DNA of 64,000 nucleotides, taken from assembly GCF_000428845.1 (NCBI RefSeq), contig NZ_AUAS01000013.1, positions 124,001 through 188,000 on the forward strand, in the 5' to 3' direction. This DNA comes from Dyadobacter alkalitolerans DSM 23607. GTDB lineage: Bacteria > Bacteroidota > Bacteroidia > Cytophagales > Spirosomataceae. Under the pieces are notes generated by a model. The model was given only the letters and a program-made list of their open reading frames with translations, was not told the origin of the DNA and made no database searches. Position 1 is the first letter of the stretch; each line of letters starts with the position of its first letter. Below, in pieces: positions 43,888-53,250 of the stretch. Position numbers and translations under genes: made by a program.

Positions 43888-45480
43888 ATGAATAAGAATT
43901 TGCTGGCAGGAATGCTCCTGTCCATATCAACCCTCACTTTTGCGCAGGATGATGCTGCGAAATATGCAGAGAGCATTACGCCCGATGACCTGAAAAAACA
44001 TTTGGTAATCATTGCCTCAGACAGTCTTGAAGGACGGGATACGGGTTCGCCAGGTCAAAAAAAGGCTGCCGAATACGTTTCAAGCTATTACAAACAGTAT
44101 GGTTTGACGCCAGCTGCCACAGCTGCGGACGGTTCAAAGAGTTATTTGCAAAAATATAATCTCCACAAAAGAAGCTGGGGTGAGGTTTATGTAAAAGCGG
44201 GCAGTAAAAAATATGAGTTTAATAAAGAATTCTATCTTAATGGGATTCTGAATGTTCCGCAGGAAACAAGCTCTGAGGCAATCTTAGTAGGCTATGGCAT
44301 TGATGATCCGGCTTATACCGACTATAATAACCTGGATATCAAAGGTAAGGCTGTCGTTGTTTTTGAAGGCGAGCCGAAAAGTGCAGATGGGAAATATTTG
44401 GTTAGCGGCACGGGTGAGAAAACGAAGTGGAGCGGCCCTGTTTCCTGGCAGGCCAAAGCAAGGGTTGCGTTGGACAGAGGGGCAACATATGTGTTCATCG
44501 TTACTGATAAAACGGGCGACGATCTGGACAAGGAAATCCGTCAGCGGGCGGTTATGGCGAGGCGTTTCAGCGCTCCTACATTAAAACCCGTGGTGGAAGC
44601 GCCAAACAGCCTGGCTGCCTTTGCGGTTCCGGCGAGCATTGCTGCGCAGATTCTCAACACGTCTACCAGCAAACTTCTGAAAGAAAAAGCTTCGATCGAT
44701 AAATCCGGTAAGCCGCTTTCAAAACAAATGTCAGGCAATGTGGCGGTGAAAGCCGAGCGCGTGAGCGAGACGATTGAAACCGAGAATGTTGTTGCCTTTA
44801 TGGAGGGATCGGACAAAAAAGATGAAGTCCTGGTCATTAGCGCACATTTGGATCATATCGGAATTTCGGATAACGGTGAAATTAACAATGGCGCGGATGA
44901 TGACGGATCGGGAACGGTTTCACTGCTCGAACTTGCGGAGGCATTCAGCAAAGCGAAAGCGGAAGGCAAAGGGCCGCGCAGAAGCATATTGTTCCTGAAT
45001 GTTACAGGTGAGGAAAAGGGGCTTTTCGGTTCCGAATATTATTCTGAAAATCCGCTATTCCCGCTTAAAAATACGATTGCTGATTTGAACATTGACATGA
45101 TCGGTCGTGTGGATAAGGCGCATGAGAATGATCATAAATACGTTTACCTGATCGGTTCTGACAAGCTTTCTTCCAAGTTACACGCGATCAGTGAAGAAGC
45201 GAATAAGAAATACATCAATTACAATCTGGATTACACATTCAATGATCCGAAAGATCCAAACCGATTCTATTACCGCTCAGATCATTATAATTTCGCTAAA
45301 ATGGGCGTTCCGGTTATTTTTTATTTTACCGGGGTTCATGAAGATTATCACAAGCCAGGCGATGATGTCGAAAAAATCCTTTTCGACAAACAGGCACCCA
45401 TCGTGAAATTGGTTTTTCATACGGCATGGGAGTTGGTTAACAGGGAAGAACGCATTGAGGTTGATAGCAATAAGGAATAA
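43888..45480 (+). CDS. Secreted M28 family metallopeptidase
   Basis: 530 residues from MNKNLLAGML with a signal peptide (to STLTFA). A protease-associated-like insert (about 140-200) is followed by the M28 zinc core: SAHLDHIG, NNGADDDGSG, VTGEEKGLFGSEYY, NIDMIGRVD, and the last His in HEDYHKPGDD. An aminopeptidase-type enzyme acting outside the inner membrane; substrate range not known. The TraB/GumN gene starts 11 bp after its stop. Confidence 0.93.
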   Translation: MNKNLLAGMLLSISTLTFAQDDAAKYAESITPDDLKKHLVIIASDSLEGRDTGSPGQKKAAEYVSSYYKQYGLTPAATAADGSKSYLQKYNLHKRSWGEVYVKAGSKKYEFNKEFYLNGILNVPQETSSEAILVGYGIDDPAYTDYNNLDIKGKAVVVFEGEPKSADGKYLVSGTGEKTKWSGPVSWQAKARVALDRGATYVFIVTDKTGDDLDKEIRQRAVMARRFSAPTLKPVVEAPNSLAAFAVPASIAAQILNTSTSKLLKEKASIDKSGKPLSKQMSGNVAVKAERVSETIETENVVAFMEGSDKKDEVLVISAHLDHIGISDNGEINNGADDDGSGTVSLLELAEAFSKAKAEGKGPRRSILFLNVTGEEKGLFGSEYYSENPLFPLKNTIADLNIDMIGRVDKAHENDHKYVYLIGSDKLSSKLHAISEEANKKYINYNLDYTFNDPKDPNRFYYRSDHYNFAKMGVPVIFYFTGVHEDYHKPGDDVEKILFDKQAPIVKLVFHTAWELVNREERIEVDSNKE

Positions 45481-45491
45481 TTAGCCAAGCC

Positions 45492-46352
45492 ATGAAAAGA
45501 TCGCTTTTGAGTATTTTTCTGTTTGTCACCAGCTTGTTTGCCAACGCACAGGCACCAACAGAAAATTCCCTTCTTTGGGAAATTACATCGCCCGGACAAG
45601 CAAAGCCTTCCTATTTGTTTGGGACGATCCATTTGATCTGTCCGGCCGATTTCTCACTAAGTGACTCATTAAAAGCGACATTAGCCAGAACACAACAGGT
45701 TGCCCTGGAAATTGACATGGACGATCCCGGCATGATGGCAGGCATGATGAAATCGATGAACATGACCGATGGTAACGAGTTGAAAAAACTGGTTACTGAG
45801 CAGGAATATGCAAGACTGGCGAAGTTTTACAAGGATTCAGTTGGCGTGGGGATTGCAATGTTCGAGAAAGCTAAACCATTTATATTGATGGGACCGCTTT
45901 TCAACGCAGTCCTCGCGTGCCAGCCTCAGTCCTACGAAATGTCATTAGTGGAGTTGGCCGCAAAGCAGGAATCCGAAGTGATCGGGATTGAGACGCTGGA
46001 TGAACAAATGGCAATTTTTGATACAATCCCTTACAAAGAACAGGTGAAGACGATCATCAGCATGATAGACAGTCTTCCGCAGGCGCGCAAAGAGTTCAGG
46101 AATTTGGTAGCATTATACAAGTCTCAGAAAATCAATGATCTGTATAATCTAATGATGGCCAGTAACTATGGTATGGATGGGAATGAAGAAGTAATGCTGT
46201 TTTCCAGAAACCTGAAATGGATCCCCAGGATTCGTAAAATTGCCGGCGAAAAGCCAACGTTCTTTGCAGTAGGCGCCGGTCACCTTGGTGGTGATCGCGG
46301 TATTATTTCATTATTACGGAAAGATGGTTTTAAGGTCCGGGCGATAAATTGA
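45492..46352 (+). CDS. TraB/GumN family protein
   Basis: 286 residues with a signal peptide (SLFANAQ). LLWEITSPGQ, YLFGTIHL, VALEIDMDDP and the C-terminal FFAVGAGHLGGDRGII carry the conserved GTxH and GxxHL motifs of the TraB/GumN fold, a proposed metalloprotease group. Co-transcribed with the M28 peptidase. It converges on nuoN with a 2-bp gap. Confidence 0.88.
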   Translation: MKRSLLSIFLFVTSLFANAQAPTENSLLWEITSPGQAKPSYLFGTIHLICPADFSLSDSLKATLARTQQVALEIDMDDPGMMAGMMKSMNMTDGNELKKLVTEQEYARLAKFYKDSVGVGIAMFEKAKPFILMGPLFNAVLACQPQSYEMSLVELAAKQESEVIGIETLDEQMAIFDTIPYKEQVKTIISMIDSLPQARKEFRNLVALYKSQKINDLYNLMMASNYGMDGNEEVMLFSRNLKWIPRIRKIAGEKPTFFAVGAGHLGGDRGIISLLRKDGFKVRAIN

Positions 46353-46354
46353 CC

Positions 46355-47812
46355 CTAAAAAGCAGATATCCATCTGGTAAGCAGGCCGGGATTGAAAAAT
46401 AGCAGGAGGATCGCAACGACAAGAAGCCCTGCAATGAATTTGCCCGTTAAGCTCTGGTTTGCAGGAGCTTTTTTCTGCGCCAATGCTTTAAAGAACAATA
46501 AATACGGGATTCGCAGATAGTAAGCAAGCGATATCGCTGCATTAAGGATTCCTCCAATCAGCAACCACAGCATCCAGGGGAAATGTTGCTGATGATAACT
46601 TTCCCAAAGCGCTGAAAATACAAGTAACTTTGAAGTAAATCCGGCAGTTGGCGGTAACCCGGCCAAGGCGATCATGACGATTGTCAGAATGCTGGAAATC
46701 CACATATTTCTGCGTCCTAACCCTTCAAAGCACGTAAGATTTGTGTTTGACACGGGTTGCAAAAGATCAATTAAAAAGAAAACAGCAAGATTGATAATCA
46801 GGTAAGCGGCCGTATAAAAAACGGCTGACTCAAACCCAAACCGGCTGTAAGCGGCTATTCCAACCAGTAAGTAACCTGCTTGCGCAATAGAGGAATAGGC
46901 TAGTAGTCGTCTTGCATTGGTTTGCAGCAACGCTGCAACATTGCCAATGGTCATGCTTATCAATGCGATCCCGCCCAAAATCGGGAAATATTGGGCCGGT
47001 AATATTCCGGCCAGACGCATAAGCACAAGCACCACGGCAGCCTTTGGTGCAACAGACAAAAACGAAACAAGTGGAGTAGGGGCTGCTTCGTAAACATCAG
47101 GTGTCCAGACATGAAACGGCACAAGTGAAAGCTTAAAAAGGAGTCCGGCGAGCGTCAGTACAATGGTTACCGTTATCACCAGGGGAGAATTATTCATCAA
47201 TCCCGTGGTCATGGCTTCGCTGGTAATGTCCATGGTTCCGGTGATGCCGTAAATGAGCGATATTCCGTAAAGCATTACTGCTGAGCTTGCTGCGCCGAAA
47301 AGCAAGTATTTAATCCCTCCTTCGGCCGCCTTTTTGTACGGTGACATCGCAACCAGCAGATAGGAGCTAACAGAAATCAGTTCCAATGAAAGGTATATAG
47401 TCAGCAAATGTGTCGACATTGTCAGCAGATTCATGCCGGCAACTGCTGCAATGAGCAATGCATTAAACTCTGGCGGGAAGTCGTATTTTAATACTCGGAC
47501 GTGGATTAATGTGAAAATCCAGGCAAGCGTAATCATGATTTTGAAAAAAACAGCCTGTCGGTCGAGGAACAATAGGGGTTGAAAACGAAATGAAGGTTCA
47601 GTATTCCACTGGCCCAAAATCAGTAAAAGTGTGATAATGCTGCCTGAAAGGGCTATATTTTGCAGGTAAGAAGCGATTTTCTCTTTTTTAAGCCAACGCA
47701 AAAACACAAGTTCCGCAAACAGGAAAAAGCAAAAGAGCAGTGCCAAAAAAATCTCAGGAGTGATTCCTGCCAGGCTTCGGCGTATATGTATAAGCTGTTC
47801 GTTAATATCCAA
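46355..47812 (-). CDS. nuoN: NADH-quinone oxidoreductase subunit N, solitary copy with non-ATG start
   Basis: About 485 residues and 14 membrane helices, with the antiporter-like marks of NuoN: LSLELISVSSYLLVAM, KYLLFGAASSAVMLYG, LAGLLFKLSLVPFHVWTPDV with the conserved Lys, and YSSIAQAGYLLVG. It forms part of the proton-pumping arm of complex I. The frame has no ATG before the first helix; TTG codons at 47839, 47827 and 47812 are possible. A TACTTTTG promoter box (47844-47837) covers the first, so 47812 or 47827 is preferred. No other nuo gene is in the window, though nuoN normally ends the nuo operon. Confidence 0.85.
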   Translation of the reverse strand: MDINEQLIHIRRSLAGITPEIFLALLFCFFLFAELVFLRWLKKEKIASYLQNIALSGSIITLLLILGQWNTEPSFRFQPLLFLDRQAVFFKIMITLAWIFTLIHVRVLKYDFPPEFNALLIAAVAGMNLLTMSTHLLTIYLSLELISVSSYLLVAMSPYKKAAEGGIKYLLFGAASSAVMLYGISLIYGITGTMDITSEAMTTGLMNNSPLVITVTIVLTLAGLLFKLSLVPFHVWTPDVYEAAPTPLVSFLSVAPKAAVVLVLMRLAGILPAQYFPILGGIALISMTIGNVAALLQTNARRLLAYSSIAQAGYLLVGIAAYSRFGFESAVFYTAAYLIINLAVFFLIDLLQPVSNTNLTCFEGLGRRNMWISSILTIVMIALAGLPPTAGFTSKLLVFSALWESYHQQHFPWMLWLLIGGILNAAISLAYYLRIPYLLFFKALAQKKAPANQSLTGKFIAGLLVVAILLLFFNPGLLTRWISAF

Positions 47813-47836
47813 TTTGAGCGGGTACAATTTTTTTGG

Positions 47837-47844
47837 CAAAAGTA
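47837..47844 (-). promoter_or_regulatory. -7 promoter element of nuoN
   Basis: Minus-strand TACTTTTG, an exact TAnnTTTG match, overlaps the most upstream possible TTG start. A palindrome ATGCCAG...CTGGCAT (47852-47876) lies 8 bp upstream. Confidence 0.5.
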
Positions 47845-47851
47845 CAGAAAG

Positions 47852-47876
47852 ATGCCAGCAATCTAAATTCTGGCAT
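47852..47876. promoter_or_regulatory. Inverted repeat in the divergent nuoN / 47915 promoter region
   Basis: Arms ATGCCAG (47852-47858) and CTGGCAT (47870-47876) with an 11-bp spacer, placed between two divergently transcribed genes. Could be an operator for either or both. No regulator gene is adjacent. Confidence 0.4.
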
Positions 47877-47914
47877 GTTCAGACTTCGAACTTATCAAAT
47901 TAACCAACTTTATC

Positions 47915-48577
47915 ATGAAATATGTACTAAGATTTTTTTTGCTCTCCTCTTTTCTTTGGACGAATGTTGCCATAGCACAGGATTTCACAGGACTATCGGG
48001 AACGCCTTATCAGGAAACCGCTGCTGATGGAGAGAATTCACCATATCTGTTTAAAGAATGGTATTCCGGAACGGTCCGCACGAGCGACGACCGGGTACAT
48101 GATGGGGTAAAAGTTCGGTATGATCTCAAAAAAGATGAGGTAGAATATAAGGCTGACTCAGGATTATTTCGGGTGTCGTCCGGCGTGAAGGAGTTCACAA
48201 TCCCAACAGGCACTGATCTTTACATTTTCAAGAATGGTTATCCTGCCGTTGGGGAGCAGACAGACAAAAGCTTTTACAGGGTTCTTTATGATGGCAATAC
48301 GAAGCTGATAAAAAAATATGTTAAGCCTATTAAAGTGGAGAAAGCAAGCGCAACGCGAACACTGGAACCGAATGCTAAGCTGTATATCCTGAAAAATGAC
48401 AAGCTTAATCCTGTGCAGCTCAGCAACAGAAACAGCTTTTTGAAACTGCTTAGCGAAGAAAAAAACAAAATGAACTACATCATCCGGGAGTCACAGCTGG
48501 ACTTTGCGGCAGAGGATGACTTAATCACTTTACTTGAAGAGTTTGACTCTTACAAAGCAGGGCGCGGCGGAAACTAG
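47915..48577 (+). CDS. Exported protein, function unknown
   Basis: 220 residues with a signal peptide (FFLLSSFLWTNVAIAQ). The rest is mixed beta and basic helix (PYLFKEWYSGTVRTSDDR, KYVKPIKVEKASATR, LTNSF-free), with no motif I can assign. A terminator follows directly. It is divergent from nuoN and shares a 75-bp upstream region with it. Confidence 0.7.
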   Translation: MKYVLRFFLLSSFLWTNVAIAQDFTGLSGTPYQETAADGENSPYLFKEWYSGTVRTSDDRVHDGVKVRYDLKKDEVEYKADSGLFRVSSGVKEFTIPTGTDLYIFKNGYPAVGEQTDKSFYRVLYDGNTKLIKKYVKPIKVEKASATRTLEPNAKLYILKNDKLNPVQLSNRNSFLKLLSEEKNKMNYIIRESQLDFAAEDDLITLLEEFDSYKAGRGGN

Positions 48578-48594
48578 TGCCGCATTAAGACATT

Positions 48595-48641
48595 AAAAAA
48601 GCCGGAATTGATATTTTTAGGTATCAGTTCCGGCTTTTTTA
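48595..48641. terminator. Bidirectional rho-independent terminator
   Basis: A-run, then GCCGGAATTGATA (48601-48613) pairing with TATCAGTTCCGGC (48622-48634) with one wobble, then six T. It ends the 47915 gene (+) and the barrel gene at 48660 (-). Confidence 0.92.
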
Positions 48642-48659
48642 TTAGTATACAAGTAATTT

Positions 48660-49160
48660 TTATGGGACTAACGGCGCTTCCGGAGCCTCTTCTTCTTTTT
48701 TTGGTTTACCAAAAACATAAACGAGTCCGAAATGACTTTTCAAAACACCGCTGTCAAATTTGTCTTTAACATAAGGATTTAACTCCAATGCAACCTGGAA
48801 CCGCCTGTTCTGCTTCAACGGCGAAATGCGAACACCTACATTTAAAGAGTAACCGTCAATTGTGATCAGATCTGCGTCGGCATCGGCAATGCGGTAAAGT
48901 GGGTTTAATCTTAATCCTCCACCCAGATACCATTGCACCACCTCGCCTCTTTTCAGATTGATCATTGGCAGCAAATCCACACTGAGACTGCTGAACAGCG
49001 AGTTGGTTTGAAACCTTGTATCCAGCCAGATTGCCTTTTTTGAATTGGTGCTGATGGTTAGCAAGCTGCTCCATGGATAATAACCCACCGAAGCCTGCGC
49101 CCGAAGTTTTTGCTGATTAAGAAATAAAATCAACGTGAGTACAAAAATAATGCGTTTCAT
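48660..49160 (-). CDS. Small outer-membrane beta-barrel protein
   Basis: 166 residues from MKRIIFVLTLILF, signal peptide ending near KLRA. About eight amphipathic strands (ASVGYYPWSSLLTIS, WYLGGGLRLNPLY, YSLNVGVRISPL, SHFGLVYVFG) suggest an OmpW- or OmpX-sized barrel; a charged Pro/Glu tail follows. It starts 38 bp after the ffh stop and may be co-transcribed with ffh. A longer start at 49190 is rejected. Confidence 0.68.
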   Translation of the reverse strand: MKRIIFVLTLILFLNQQKLRAQASVGYYPWSSLLTISTNSKKAIWLDTRFQTNSLFSSLSVDLLPMINLKRGEVVQWYLGGGLRLNPLYRIADADADLITIDGYSLNVGVRISPLKQNRRFQVALELNPYVKDKFDSGVLKSHFGLVYVFGKPKKEEEAPEAPLVP

Positions 49161-49198
49161 GAACGAGGAATGAGTAAGTGGCACTTGCAATGTTGAGA

Positions 49199-50521
49199 CT
49201 AGCGGCGCAGTGCCTTGCCCAGCTTGCCAGCCGCTTGCATGGTGTTCATTTTCTTCATCATCTTGCGCATTTCATCGAATTGCTTAATCAGGTTGTTAAC
49301 CTGCAAAATGGATGTTCCGCTTCCGGCTGCAATGCGTTTTTTGCGGCTTCCGTCGATCATATCGGGATTTTCACGCTCCTTTTTGGTCATGGACTGAATG
49401 ATCGCTTCAATAGGCTTAAAGGACTCATTATCAATGTCCATGTCTTTCATCGCATTGCCCATTCCGGGAATCATGCCAATCAGATCTTTAACATTACCCA
49501 TCTTTTTGATCTGCTGCAACTGACCCAAAAAGTCGTCAAAATCGAATTTGTTCTGACGCATTTTGGCATTGATGCGTTTGGCTTCATCTTCGTCAAAAGC
49601 CTGCTGCGCACGCTCTACAAGCGAAATAACGTCACCCATGCCCAGGATTCTGCTCGCCATACGATCGGGGTAGAAGGAATCAAGCGCCTCCATTTTTTCA
49701 CCCGTACTGATATATTTGATAGGCTTGTCAACAATCTGACGAATCGAAAGGGCCGCTCCACCACGCGCGTCACCGTCTAATTTGGTCAGCACAACGCCAT
49801 CAAAATTCAGGCGCTCATTGAACGTTTTGGCTGTATTTACGGCATCCTGACCCGTCATAGAGTCAACCACAAACAAGATTTCAGAAGGCTTAACAGCAGA
49901 TTTAATGTCCTCAACCTCCTGCATCATGACCTCATCCACAGCCAGACGTCCGGCCGTATCGACAATCACAATTTTCTTTCCTATTTTCCTTGCATGTGCC
50001 ACTGCATTACGCGCAATGTCAACTGCATTTTTATTGTCAGGCTCCGAATAAACTTCCACACCCACCTGCTCTCCAAGCACTTTCAGCTGCTCAATCGCAG
50101 CCGGACGATACACGTCGCAGGCTGTAAGCAGAACCTGGCGGCCTTGCTTTTTGAGCAATGTGGCCAGTTTTCCGGAGAAAGTCGTCTTACCCGAACCTTG
50201 CAAACCGGCAATCAGGATAACCGCGGGGTCGCCCTTAATATTGATTCCTTCTGCCTGGCCGCCCATGAGCTCGGTAAGCTCTTCCTGAACGATCTTGACA
50301 AACATTTGGCCCGGTTCAACAGAGATCAAAATCTTCCTGTCGAGTGCTTTTTCGCGGATCCGGTCTGTAATTTCCTTGGCAACTTTAAAGTTAACGTCTG
50401 CATCGACCAATGCTTTGCGGACTTCCTTTGTGGTTGCGGCAACATTTATATCTGATATCCTGTCCTTTCCTTTTAGTGTGCGAAAGGCGTTATTTAGCTT
50501 GTCCTGTAAGTTTTCAAACAT
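49199..50521 (-). CDS. ffh: Signal recognition particle GTPase Ffh
   Basis: 440 residues. N domain first, then the GTPase with GLQGSGKTTFSGKLA, DVYRPAAIEQLK, IVDTAGRL and TKLDGDARGG, and a Met-rich M domain (about 300-440, MIPGMGNAMKDMD) that binds signal sequences and 4.5S RNA. It targets membrane proteins to the translocon. A TACCTTTG promoter box lies 43 bp upstream of the ATG. Confidence 0.97.
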   Translation of the reverse strand: MFENLQDKLNNAFRTLKGKDRISDINVAATTKEVRKALVDADVNFKVAKEITDRIREKALDRKILISVEPGQMFVKIVQEELTELMGGQAEGINIKGDPAVILIAGLQGSGKTTFSGKLATLLKKQGRQVLLTACDVYRPAAIEQLKVLGEQVGVEVYSEPDNKNAVDIARNAVAHARKIGKKIVIVDTAGRLAVDEVMMQEVEDIKSAVKPSEILFVVDSMTGQDAVNTAKTFNERLNFDGVVLTKLDGDARGGAALSIRQIVDKPIKYISTGEKMEALDSFYPDRMASRILGMGDVISLVERAQQAFDEDEAKRINAKMRQNKFDFDDFLGQLQQIKKMGNVKDLIGMIPGMGNAMKDMDIDNESFKPIEAIIQSMTKKERENPDMIDGSRKKRIAAGSGTSILQVNNLIKQFDEMRKMMKKMNTMQAAGKLGKALRR

Positions 50522-50563
50522 GGAATGATATGTATGATTCTAAACCTTAATTGAAATAAAACA

Positions 50564-50571
50564 CAAAGGTA
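50564..50571 (-). promoter_or_regulatory. -7 promoter element of ffh
   Basis: Minus-strand TACCTTTG, an exact TAnnTTTG match, with predicted start near 50558. No TTG at the normal -33 distance. Confidence 0.5.
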
Positions 50572-50579
50572 TAAATAAA

Positions 50580-50616
50580 ATAAGGAGTACAGGAAGGTTA
50601 ATTCCGGCACTCCTAC
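50580..50616 (-). terminator. Weak terminator of the 50654 gene
   Basis: GGAGT and GGAA arms pair with TTCC and ACTCC across two mismatches; on the minus strand TTATTTTATTT follows. Confidence 0.45.
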
Positions 50617-50653
50617 AATATTTGGTGCGAAGCCTAAGCTGCTGAAATGACTG

Positions 50654-50983
50654 TTATTTGCTGAATTTTGCCTTGATCCAGCGGAACATTTTCTTTTCCT
50701 TTTCCCAAAAAAATGAAAACTGGCCCAACAGGAAGCCGTACATCAGTAAAAGCGTCTGGTAAGTTGGAAAAATAAAGAGAATGTAGGTAATCGTTTTAAG
50801 CCACATCGGGGTCAGCTCGTCGTAACCCAGCAGGAAGAAAAGTCCTTTTCTAAGCCAAACTACGGAAGAGCCGGCTAAGCTAAAAACTGCTAAAACCAAA
50901 AGAACTTGTCTGGTTGTCTCCAATCCCCACTTTTCCTGCATTTTTCCCAACCAGGGTTGTGCGCTTTTTTCTCCGCCTTGCAT
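50654..50983 (-). CDS. Small membrane protein (possible DUF6787 family)
   Basis: 109 residues with two or three membrane helices (TRQVLLVLAVFSLAGSSVVW, TITYILFIFPTYQTLLLMY) between a basic, Trp-containing N-terminus (WLGKMQEKWGL) and a charged C-terminus (WEKEKKMFRWIKAK). The pattern resembles a small Bacteroidota family (DUF6787 by memory). Function unknown. Upstream of ffh on the same strand, separated by a weak terminator. Confidence 0.7.
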   Translation of the reverse strand: MQGGEKSAQPWLGKMQEKWGLETTRQVLLVLAVFSLAGSSVVWLRKGLFFLLGYDELTPMWLKTITYILFIFPTYQTLLLMYGFLLGQFSFFWEKEKKMFRWIKAKFSK

Positions 50984-51112
50984 ATTTATTGAATTAAATT
51001 TTTACAAAGTAACAACCCAACGGGCAATTTTCCGCTATTTTAATGGATGTTTAATCCTTGTTAAAGACATGATCAGGATCATTTTTACTGTTGAAAAAAA
51101 TCGCAATCATGA

Positions 51113-52261
51113 TTACAAAGACGTTCCTATGCCCGGGTCGGAAAAGCGCTTGTCGTTGATAAATTGCTCATCATTTAATGTCTTCAAAAAAGCAATGATT
51201 GCTTGCTTATCCGTGGCAGAAAGCTTAATTCCCCGTTTTTGTCCCGCAACCTGCAACAACGGATCGAGCGACGGCGAGACGAAAATGCTGTCCTTACTGC
51301 TGCTCTCATCATTGGCATAATGATCCAAAACCGCTTCCAGAGTCGTGAAACGCCCGTCATGCATGTAAGGCGCGGTCAGGCCCACATTGCGCAGGCTCGG
51401 AACCTTGAATTTGAGCCTGTCGGCTTCGTTTAATGTGATGGCATATCTTCCCTGATCATTGATTTTGGCAGGAATCAAACCATTATTTCTGAAACTATGA
51501 TCTGTGAAAAGCTCACTGCTGTGGCAGGAAGCGCAATTTTGTTTGAAAAGGATCATTCCCTGCTTTTCCAATGCTGTTAAAGCGGACGCATCGCCTTGTA
51601 AAAAATAATCGTAACGGGAAGTGGCAGAAACGAGGGTCATCATAAACTGCGATAACGCTTTCATCATCCGGTCCGCATTGATTTCATTGGTTCCAAATGC
51701 TGCTTCGAACATTTTGGGATAATTAACCTGCTTCTTAGCTCCTGCCATCGGCGTTTTGCGGAGCTTTTCAATGACATTTCCCACGCGCTCACCCATTTCT
51801 ACTTTATTCTGGATCGGAACGGGCGGAACCAGATCCATATCATGCACACCTCCATCCCAGAAGAATGTAGGGCTAAAAGCCATATTCTGAATGGAGGGCG
51901 AGTTGCGGGTGCCCAGTAAATCATCGACGCCGTGGCTCAGATCGTGTCCGTGATGGGTAAACGCGGCTTGTTGCTGATGACAGGTTCCGCAGCCAATGTT
52001 ATCCGTCCGGGACAGAATGCCGTCGTAAAAAAGGAAGCGTCCCAGTTCAACACCTTCGGGGGTTAATGGGTTTTTGGACAGATCATAAACGGGGTCAGGA
52101 AAATAAGCAGGTTTTTTCCATTCCAAAGGCAGCGGATCAGTGGGTGGCGGATCAGTAATGACAGGAGGCTTCGGATCAGGCGTTTCTGACGCTTTATCAC
52201 AAGAAATCATTCCCTGAAATAAGAGTAAAAGCACACCAAAAAGCAAAACCGCTTTTTTCAT
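51113..52261 (-). CDS. Di-heme cytochrome c peroxidase family lipoprotein, MbnH-like
   Basis: 382 residues with lipobox LFQGMISC. Two heme motifs, CGTCH near 97 and CASCH near 243, sit in the MauG/CcpA di-heme fold (FYDGILSRTDNIGCGTCH, VPSLRNVGLTAPYMHDG). It follows an MbnP-like gene by 15 bp. In known MbnP/MbnH pairs, the di-heme MbnH oxidises a Trp of MbnP to kynurenine, forming a copper site. That role is inferred here; ordinary H2O2 peroxidase activity is the alternative. Confidence 0.88.
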   Translation of the reverse strand: MKKAVLLFGVLLLLFQGMISCDKASETPDPKPPVITDPPPTDPLPLEWKKPAYFPDPVYDLSKNPLTPEGVELGRFLFYDGILSRTDNIGCGTCHQQQAAFTHHGHDLSHGVDDLLGTRNSPSIQNMAFSPTFFWDGGVHDMDLVPPVPIQNKVEMGERVGNVIEKLRKTPMAGAKKQVNYPKMFEAAFGTNEINADRMMKALSQFMMTLVSATSRYDYFLQGDASALTALEKQGMILFKQNCASCHSSELFTDHSFRNNGLIPAKINDQGRYAITLNEADRLKFKVPSLRNVGLTAPYMHDGRFTTLEAVLDHYANDESSSKDSIFVSPSLDPLLQVAGQKRGIKLSATDKQAIIAFLKTLNDEQFINDKRFSDPGIGTSL

Positions 52262-52276
52262 ATTAACCCAACTTCC

Positions 52277-53092
52277 TTATTTGTTAATGATCTGGTCGAG
52301 ACTGAACATAGTCGCGTAATTATCTGCAATATTTTTTGAAAAAGGAATAAACATTACGCTCCCGTTTTCCTTAATGCGCACTTTGGTCGGGCCATTGAAG
52401 ACTTTGAGTATATCTGCTTTCAGGTTAATCTGCGTCGCTGCATTTTCCGAAACAGCCGCCCGCTGATCGCCAAAATCTATTTTCGCAACCCGAATGTTGT
52501 TCAATGTCTTGGTGGTAAGCCCGCCGAAACCGCCGATATGATAGTAAAATTTGCTGTTCGACGATGTTGCAGAGTCCGAACTGCCTTCCAGTTTCAGGAA
52601 AATATAACCCGGATTCCAATCCCAATACATTGCTTCCTGGTTGGTGGGGCCCGAATCTTTATCCAGAATCCCTTTGCGTTTTGATATATCGGACACACTT
52701 CTCAGGCTGTCAACCCCTATGACGAATTCAATGCCTGTATAGTTGCGCGCCGGGACATTATTAAATGTAATTTTCTGAGAATCAACATTGCCTTCGCGAA
52801 TCAGGAAGTAACTGGAATCCTGAGGAACGGCGTAATTGTTTCCGCCCGCAGCGATAAACTTAATGTTGGATATGTAATAATTGAGCGCGCTGACCGTAAA
52901 TTCTTCCCCGGCAGCATTAACATAAGTCTCTGAATTGAATTTCAAATCTTTGGAGCCAACCACATTATCGAATTTTACTCTGATACTGCCCTTCGGAAGC
53001 GGAACAGGGTCGTCGGTACAGGAGGAAATAAGAGAAGCACTGAAAATAACTGCCGTAACAGACAGCAACAGATATGAAAATGTCCTTTTCAT
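52277..53092 (-). CDS. MbnP family copper-binding lipoprotein
   Basis: 271 residues with lipobox ASLISSC. The MbnP pattern is clear: IRVKFDNVVG, SALNYYISNIKFI, GIEFVIGVDSLRS and the conserved Trp-rich YWDWNPGYIFLKLEG. MbnP proteins bind copper after modification by the paired di-heme MbnH, encoded next. The pair would act in copper handling in the envelope. No methanobactin precursor gene or TonB receptor is adjacent. Confidence 0.88.
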   Translation of the reverse strand: MKRTFSYLLLSVTAVIFSASLISSCTDDPVPLPKGSIRVKFDNVVGSKDLKFNSETYVNAAGEEFTVSALNYYISNIKFIAAGGNNYAVPQDSSYFLIREGNVDSQKITFNNVPARNYTGIEFVIGVDSLRSVSDISKRKGILDKDSGPTNQEAMYWDWNPGYIFLKLEGSSDSATSSNSKFYYHIGGFGGLTTKTLNNIRVAKIDFGDQRAAVSENAATQINLKADILKVFNGPTKVRIKENGSVMFIPFSKNIADNYATMFSLDQIINK

Positions 53093-53250
53093 GCCGTTCA
53101 GGTTAGAGAGAATGAGAGTCTATATCATTTACTAAACAGAAAAATGGTCGGATTTATGCGAAATCAGCTTATCGGAGGGCGAAAAATATTCTTTATTGAC
53201 AGAATCCTGCTGGGATTGGTTTTCCGTGGAATCGCGAAGAGTAATTTTCC

